Assembly (NCBI GenBank): GCA_025358985.1 | Contig: JANYHQ010000333.1 | Location: 1-10,714 of the forward strand | Direction: 5' to 3' | DNA: 10,714 nt | DNA from: Acidimicrobiales bacterium | Lineage (GTDB): Bacteria; Actinomycetota; Acidimicrobiia; Acidimicrobiales; JANYDT01 | Shown: in pieces, positions 8,401 to 10,714 of the stretch | Layout of the letters: the number at the start of each line of letters is the position of its first letter | How positions within the stretch are numbered: the first letter of the stretch is position 1 | The notes under the pieces: model-generated | Database searches by the model: none | What the model was told of the DNA's origin: nothing | Seen by the model: the letters and a program-made list of their open reading frames with translations, nothing else | Position numbers and translations under genes: made by a program

Positions 8401-10714
8401 GACATGAACGCCATGATGGAGCACGCATTTGAGCGATATCTCCACAGTGCTGGGCTGTTCGGCGCCCCTGATGATTGCGTGGCCATGGTCGATGGTTTGA
8501 GCGACCTCGGGGTGGACGAGATTGCCTGCCTCATCGATTTCGGGCTCGATACCGACACGGTGCTCGACGGCCTTGGCCATCTGGACCGGCTACGTCGCCA
8601 CTACGTGGTCGAACCCCCTGATGGCTCCGATTACGCATTGGTGTCGCAGGTGGCCCGTCACGGTGTGACCCATCTACAGGGGACACCGTCGCTGGCCCAG
8701 GTCATTGCTGCCACCCCCGAAGGTCTGGATGCGCTGGCCTCATTGAACATGTTGCTCCTCGGCGGAGAGGCGTTGCCGGACGCCGTTGTCGACCGCGTTC
8801 TGCCGGCGCTCAGCGGTGTTCTGCTCAACATGTACGGGCCCACCGAGACCACCATATGGTCCACCGTGTCGCGTATCCACGAGGCGGGTGCGCCCATCAC
8901 CATTGGTCGCCCGGTGGCCAACACCCAGGTACACATAGTTGATCGACACTTGCGGCCATTGCCCATCGGGGTGGCTGGAGAGCTACTCATCGGGGGCGCT
9001 GGTGTGGTGCGCGGCTACCTCGACCGGCCCGACCTCACGAACGAGCGATTCGTGAACCTGCCCTTCGCGCCAGGTCGTCTGTACCGCACCGGCGACCTCG
9101 CCCGCATCCTGCCCAACGGCGAGATCGAGTTCAGCGGCAGACTCGACAATCAGGTCAAGATCAGGGGTTATCGCATCGAGCTCGGAGAGATCGAAGCTGC
9201 CATCGGCCGCCACCCCGATGTGGCCGAAACCGTTGTCATAGCCCGCACCGACAGTCCGGCGGAGCCCCACCTGGTGGCCTATGTGGTGCCCCGCGTCGCG
9301 GCCTCATCCTCTGTTGCCTCATCTACCGTTGCTGACGATTGGGGACGCATATGGGACGACACATACCAACGCGCCAACGCCATTGATGCCACGTTTGATG
9401 TTGCCGGATGGAACAGCAGCTATACAGGGCAACCGATTCCCCTGAGTGATATGCGCGCTTGGGTTGATCACACGGTTGCCAGGATCATGGCTCTGTCGCC
9501 CAGTCGGGTGCTCGAAATTGGTTGTGGTACTGGCCTGTTGTTGTACCGGGTGGCACCAACGTGTGATCTCTACGTGGGGCTCGATGCCGCCGCCAGCGCA
9601 TTGGACCGGATCACCGATCGCCTGACCCTCAACCCCATGCCCCAAGTGTTGCTGGTCCACGGTCAAGCCCACGAACTCACTGAACTGGTGAGCTCCACCT
9701 TCGACACCATCATCATCAATTCGGTGGCCCAGTATTTCCCTGATGCCGACTATCTCATCGATGTGGTCACACAGGCACGGGCGCTCCTCAGTCCAGGTGG
9801 CGCGCTGTTCGTGGGCGACCTGCGGAGCCTGGCGCACCTCCCGATGTTCGCTGCCGGGGTCGAGCTCGAACGCTCACCGGCTGAGTTGGCTTGGACCGAG
9901 TTGGGTCACCGGGCCACCAAACGAGTGGGAGCCGACACCGAACTCGTTGTGGACCCAGAGTTGTTTGCGGCGTTGCCTTCAGTGGGGTCGGAGGGCGACT
10001 CCATACAGGTGCTGCTCAAATCGGGACCGGTCGACAACGAGCTGACCTGTTTCCGCTACGACGTGGTGCTGCGCCGAGCCCACGACGCCGAGCAGGCAGA
10101 CGCCTCATACAACCACGCTGTCACCGAGCGGGTACTCAACGGCGAGACCTACGACATGGACCACGTACTTGATGCCATCGTTGGGGAACCGACGGTGACG
10201 CGAATCCGTGGACTGCTCAATGCGCGCATCGTGCCACACGCCCGTTTGGTGCAGCTGCTAGCTCAGCCTGAGGTGGTACAAACGGTGGCCGAAGGACGCC
10301 TGGCACTAGATTTCGAGCGTGCCGAGCGTGCCGAGTTGGCCGCACTACACCCGGATACGGTGATCGCAGCCGTGCAAGCCGACGGTCGTTACGTGGCGGA
10401 GGCAACCTGGTCAACCACGGGACCAGACCGGTTCGACGTACTCCTGCGGCCACTACACGCTCCCCCATTTCGTATGCGCCCGCCCCCTGTGCCCAAGGCA
10501 TGGTCGTTGTATACCAATCGGCCCCAGGCCAATGGGCGCGCCACGATCCAATCGACGCCGCCGGAGTCCGTCGCTACTGATCTGGAGACCGAATTGCGGT
10601 CTGCGCTACGAGAGCAACTCCCTGACTTCATGATTCCTTCGGTGTTCGTGATGATGGACGAGCTTCCCCGAACTCCGAACGCCAAAATCGACCGAAACAA
10701 CCTCCCGGCACCAG
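5434..10714 (+). CDS. NRPS: C, then A domain carrying inserted luciferase-like monooxygenase and N-methyltransferase (3' end outside window)
   Basis: One open frame of 1760 codons runs from an ATG at 5434 off the right edge. It would condense an upstream acyl chain with an amino acid that it activates, N-methylates and oxidises. Domains: condensation (9-432, HHALLD at 143-148), adenylation first part (464-699, with FTSGSTGRPKG and FDISVLE), flavin luciferase-like monooxygenase (700-1058, His743), adenylation continued (1065-1289, with MYGPTET and YRTGDL), SAM methyltransferase (1303-1690, LEIGCGTG), then A9/A10 (1717-1760, catalytic Lys1751). The specificity residues suggest glycine. An in-frame TGA at 5419-5421 means the start must follow it. 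ATG 5434 is the first ATG after that stop and puts the C domain about eight residues from the N terminus. No clear ribosome site precedes it. The peptidyl carrier domain is expected just past the edge. The closest design I know is the glycine module with embedded monooxygenase of myxothiazol-type clusters, which to my knowledge lacks the methyltransferase. Confidence 0.95.
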   Translation, partial: METTTVVDSYQLSPLQQGMIFHSLHAATVGVDIEQMVGELDEPIDTPTLEQAWRQVVARHAILRTQFRWIGLDEPVQDVLSGVESPLRIVDLRPMSGADQSQLFAEYLEGDRIAGFELDCAPLWRITLFRLDDDRSRLVLTYHHALLDTSVVWCIQELFQCYDALRGGTVPTFEERRPYRDHIGWLQEHLRDNREAAKQYFQQLLAGIEGPTRLDALERPGPPTATYGALRFALSEDISRALHALGTELGNGAPAVVEAVWALVLSSFSGSSDVVFGSTRGCRRSGLAGSETMMGLLINTTPVRVSLEPTLSVRELLSTVRAQQVAKRAYEHTPLTDVQAAVHSHGAGLFDTIVVINELHQGTRLKRVGDAFATRQFDLHDQTNFALTLLAYLDPSTHFKLSFDRSRFDDASIERVRQLFVEILEAVVATPDLPLNQLVSVSAGERGLLAAWNSTRSEYPAQSCIHELFEAQVERTPDAIALVFREAQITYRELKTRADSVAAQLTTLGVGPDVLVGVFVERSVEMMIGLLGVLKAGGAYVPMDPKYPHARIAMMLEDAHVSVVLTQKRLRGSLPTSVPHVVVLDSSDPIHTVHSPPIVAGLNSEHLAYVIFTSGSTGRPKGVMVEHRNVVNFFTAMDDALGHDSSQPPGTWLAVTSISFDISVLELFWTLTRGFTVVLQQDERTLAGTTPTTESVTRPMSFSLFYFAADASSAPNDRYRLLIEGARFADGHDFAAVWTPERHFHPFGGLYPNPALTSAAVAMVTSRIAIRAGSVVLPLHNPIQCAEDWSVVDNLSNGRVGLSFASGWHADDFALSPDNFADRRRLMAEGIDTIQTLWRGGTVTARSGDGRHISVGIYPPPIQADPPIWITAGGSPETFAMAGRLGANILTNLLVMDRNDLAGNIAVYRDAYRSAGHSGQGSVTLMLHTFVGAVTEQVHSVVRKPLLDYLRTSTDLISRVRWEQTSFAKPASGGGGTTQERGLDDLSDDDMNAMMEHAFERYLHSAGLFGAPDDCVAMVDGLSDLGVDEIACLIDFGLDTDTVLDGLGHLDRLRRHYVVEPPDGSDYALVSQVARHGVTHLQGTPSLAQVIAATPEGLDALASLNMLLLGGEALPDAVVDRVLPALSGVLLNMYGPTETTIWSTVSRIHEAGAPITIGRPVANTQVHIVDRHLRPLPIGVAGELLIGGAGVVRGYLDRPDLTNERFVNLPFAPGRLYRTGDLARILPNGEIEFSGRLDNQVKIRGYRIELGEIEAAIGRHPDVAETVVIARTDSPAEPHLVAYVVPRVAASSSVASSTVADDWGRIWDDTYQRANAIDATFDVAGWNSSYTGQPIPLSDMRAWVDHTVARIMALSPSRVLEIGCGTGLLLYRVAPTCDLYVGLDAAASALDRITDRLTLNPMPQVLLVHGQAHELTELVSSTFDTIIINSVAQYFPDADYLIDVVTQARALLSPGGALFVGDLRSLAHLPMFAAGVELERSPAELAWTELGHRATKRVGADTELVVDPELFAALPSVGSEGDSIQVLLKSGPVDNELTCFRYDVVLRRAHDAEQADASYNHAVTERVLNGETYDMDHVLDAIVGEPTVTRIRGLLNARIVPHARLVQLLAQPEVVQTVAEGRLALDFERAERAELAALHPDTVIAAVQADGRYVAEATWSTTGPDRFDVLLRPLHAPPFRMRPPPVPKAWSLYTNRPQANGRATIQSTPPESVATDLETELRSALREQLPDFMIPSVFVMMDELPRTPNAKIDRNNLPAP
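5458..6729 (+). other. Condensation (C) domain
   Basis: Forms the amide bond between the upstream acyl chain and the loaded amino acid. It opens with SPLQQGMIFHSL (C1), and the core HHxxxD motif is HHALLD at 143-148 with catalytic His144. The Gly that usually follows the Asp is Thr149. Later motifs MMGLLINTTPVRV and the QTNFALTL stretch are ordinary. The mutation is beside the active site, not in it, so activity is likely. Whether it takes an L-peptidyl or a polyketide donor cannot be told by eye. Confidence 0.9.
6823..7530 (+). other. Adenylation domain, first segment (motifs A1-A4)
   Basis: Activates the amino acid as its aminoacyl-AMP. Visible motifs: A2 (LKAGGAYVPMDPKYP), A3 phosphate loop FTSGSTGRPKG ending at residue 622, and A4 FDISVLELFW beginning at residue 660. 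Asp661 is the conserved acidic residue that binds the alpha-amino group. Together with Ile662 and Leu665 it supplies the first three letters of the specificity code, D-I-L. The domain is then broken by the monooxygenase insertion about 30 residues later. Confidence 0.92.
7531..8607 (+). other. Embedded luciferase-like FMN-dependent monooxygenase domain
   Basis: About 355 residues of an LLM-family TIM barrel, matching the MupA/Atu3671-type family found inside assembly-line enzymes. The start reads MSFSLFYFA (from residue 700). The ERHFHPFG segment carries His743 at the position of the bacterial luciferase active-site His44. NGRVGLSFASGWH and PPIWITAGGSPETF are further family segments. It likely uses reduced FMN and O2 to hydroxylate the amino acid while it is tethered to the carrier domain. 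It starts with a Met codon, but no ribosome site precedes it and the frame is open on both sides, so it is a domain and not a separate gene. Confidence 0.9.
8626..9300 (+). other. Adenylation domain, second segment (motifs A5-A8)
   Basis: The A domain resumes after the monooxygenase. Motifs: LLLGGEALP, A5 MYGPTETTIW (1133-1142), A6 GELLIGGAGVVRGYL, A7 YRTGDL (1217-1222) and A8 QVKIRGYRIELGEIE (1240-1254). Aligned by eye to GrsA, it supplies code letters H (278), L (299), G (301), M (322), I (330) and W (331). The full code is D-I-L-H-L-G-M-I-W-K, two changes from the common glycine code D-I-L-Q-L-G-L-I-W-K. Confidence 0.88.
9301..9330 (+). repeat. Tandem 15-base repeat in the A8/methyltransferase linker
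   Basis: Two head-to-tail 15-base units, 9301-9315 and 9316-9330, agree at 12 of 15 positions. They encode the flexible pentapeptides ASSSV and ASSTV (residues 1290-1299), directly between the end of A8 and the start of the methyltransferase. This looks like a small in-frame duplication that lengthened the hinge. Confidence 0.7.
9340..10500 (+). other. Embedded SAM-dependent N-methyltransferase domain
   Basis: Transfers a methyl group from SAM to the alpha-amino nitrogen of the activated residue. The domain opens with WGRIWDDTY (1303). It has the SAM loop VLEIGCGTG at 1359-1367, the acidic residue of YVGLDAA, and NSVAQYFP at 1429-1436. That last motif closely matches the NSVVQYFP of NRPS N-methyltransferases and argues against an O- or C-methyltransferase. 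NELTCFRYDVVLR and a GPDRFDVLLR tail are also typical of this insert. It sits between A8 and A9, the usual site for N-MT insertion. Confidence 0.88.
10315..10332 (+). repeat. Short 9-base tandem repeat in the methyltransferase tail
   Basis: Two identical copies of gagcgtgcc, followed by a diverged third (gagttggcc), encode ERAERAELA. It lies in a predicted helical, low-constraint part of the methyltransferase C-terminal region. It is probably a slippage product with no effect on function. Confidence 0.6.
10582..10714 (+). other. Adenylation domain, final segment (A9-A10), cut close to the carrier domain
   Basis: The C-terminal subdomain resumes with LREQLPDFMIP (A9) and LPRTPNAKIDR (A10). Lys1751 is the catalytic lysine needed for adenylate formation. 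The usual PNGK reads PNAK, a mild change. The segment confirms that the A domain is complete across both insertions. A carrier domain should begin within a few dozen residues past the edge. Confidence 0.9.

Noticed and set aside
7531..8607. Monooxygenase as a free-standing gene starting at the ATG at 7531
   Set aside because: No ribosome site precedes that ATG, no stop codon occurs on either side in frame, and the A domain needs both flanks to be complete.
7531..8607. Insert as a thiazoline oxidase (Ox) domain as in epothilone or bleomycin NRPSs
   Set aside because: Those are nitroreductase-like flavin domains usually inserted at A8/A9. The motifs here (ERHFHPFG, NGRVGLSFASGW) are of the luciferase-like family and the site is A4/A5.
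9340..10500. Methyltransferase as C- or O-methyltransferase
   Set aside because: Insertion at A8/A9 and the NSVAQYFP motif match N-methylating NRPS inserts. O-methylation of the hydroxylated carbon is not excluded but is less supported.
1..10714. Frameshift or stop in either large gene
   Set aside because: Codon-by-codon reading kept one frame from 5381 to 1 and from 5434 to 10714, with all domain motifs in phase.
1..10714. tRNA, rRNA, CRISPR array, insertion sequence, terminator hairpin or attachment site
   Set aside because: Apart from the 52-base gap the window is coding throughout. I saw no regularly spaced repeats, transposase motifs, flanking inverted repeats or hairpin-plus-T tract.

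Overview
The window is one stretch of a hybrid polyketide/non-ribosomal-peptide biosynthetic cluster. It is filled by two very large, divergently transcribed assembly-line genes. Both run off the window edges, so neither shows its stop codon. GC content is about 60 % by eye and codon use fits a medium-to-high-GC bacterium. The protein families are commonest in Actinomycetota, Myxococcota and Cyanobacteriota. I cannot place the genus; an actinobacterium or a myxobacterium-like producer is the best guess.

Minus strand, 5381 down to 1: a modular type I polyketide synthase of at least 1793 residues. Its domains are KS, AT, KR, DH and ACP. The frame is open without interruption and all catalytic residues I looked for are present. 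The KR precedes the DH, unlike the usual KS-AT-DH-KR-ACP order. A short KR-tail-like segment reappears between DH and ACP.

Between the genes, 5382-5433: only 52 bases separate the two start codons. The PKS has a clear Shine-Dalgarno sequence and the NRPS has none that is obvious.

Plus strand, 5434 to the right edge: an NRPS of at least 1760 residues, again in one open frame. It has a condensation domain followed by an adenylation (A) domain interrupted twice. A luciferase-like flavin monooxygenase of about 355 residues sits between core motifs A4 and A5. A SAM-dependent N-methyltransferase of about 390 residues sits between A8 and A9/A10. The carrier domain should lie just past the right edge. 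The specificity residues, split across the monooxygenase, read D-I-L-H-L-G-M-I-W-K, close to the known glycine code.

How they may work together (inference): the PKS module would add a malonate-derived C2 unit and reduce and dehydrate it to an alpha,beta-unsaturated acyl chain. The NRPS module would condense an acyl chain with glycine, N-methylate it and hydroxylate the glycine alpha carbon. In the myxothiazol/melithiazol family, a monooxygenase inside a glycine A domain makes an unstable alpha-hydroxyglycine that collapses to a terminal amide. With an N-methyltransferase in the same domain, the analogous outcome would be an N-methyl amide or a retained alpha-hydroxy-sarcosine. No regulators, transporters, RNA genes, mobile elements or CRISPR arrays were seen.
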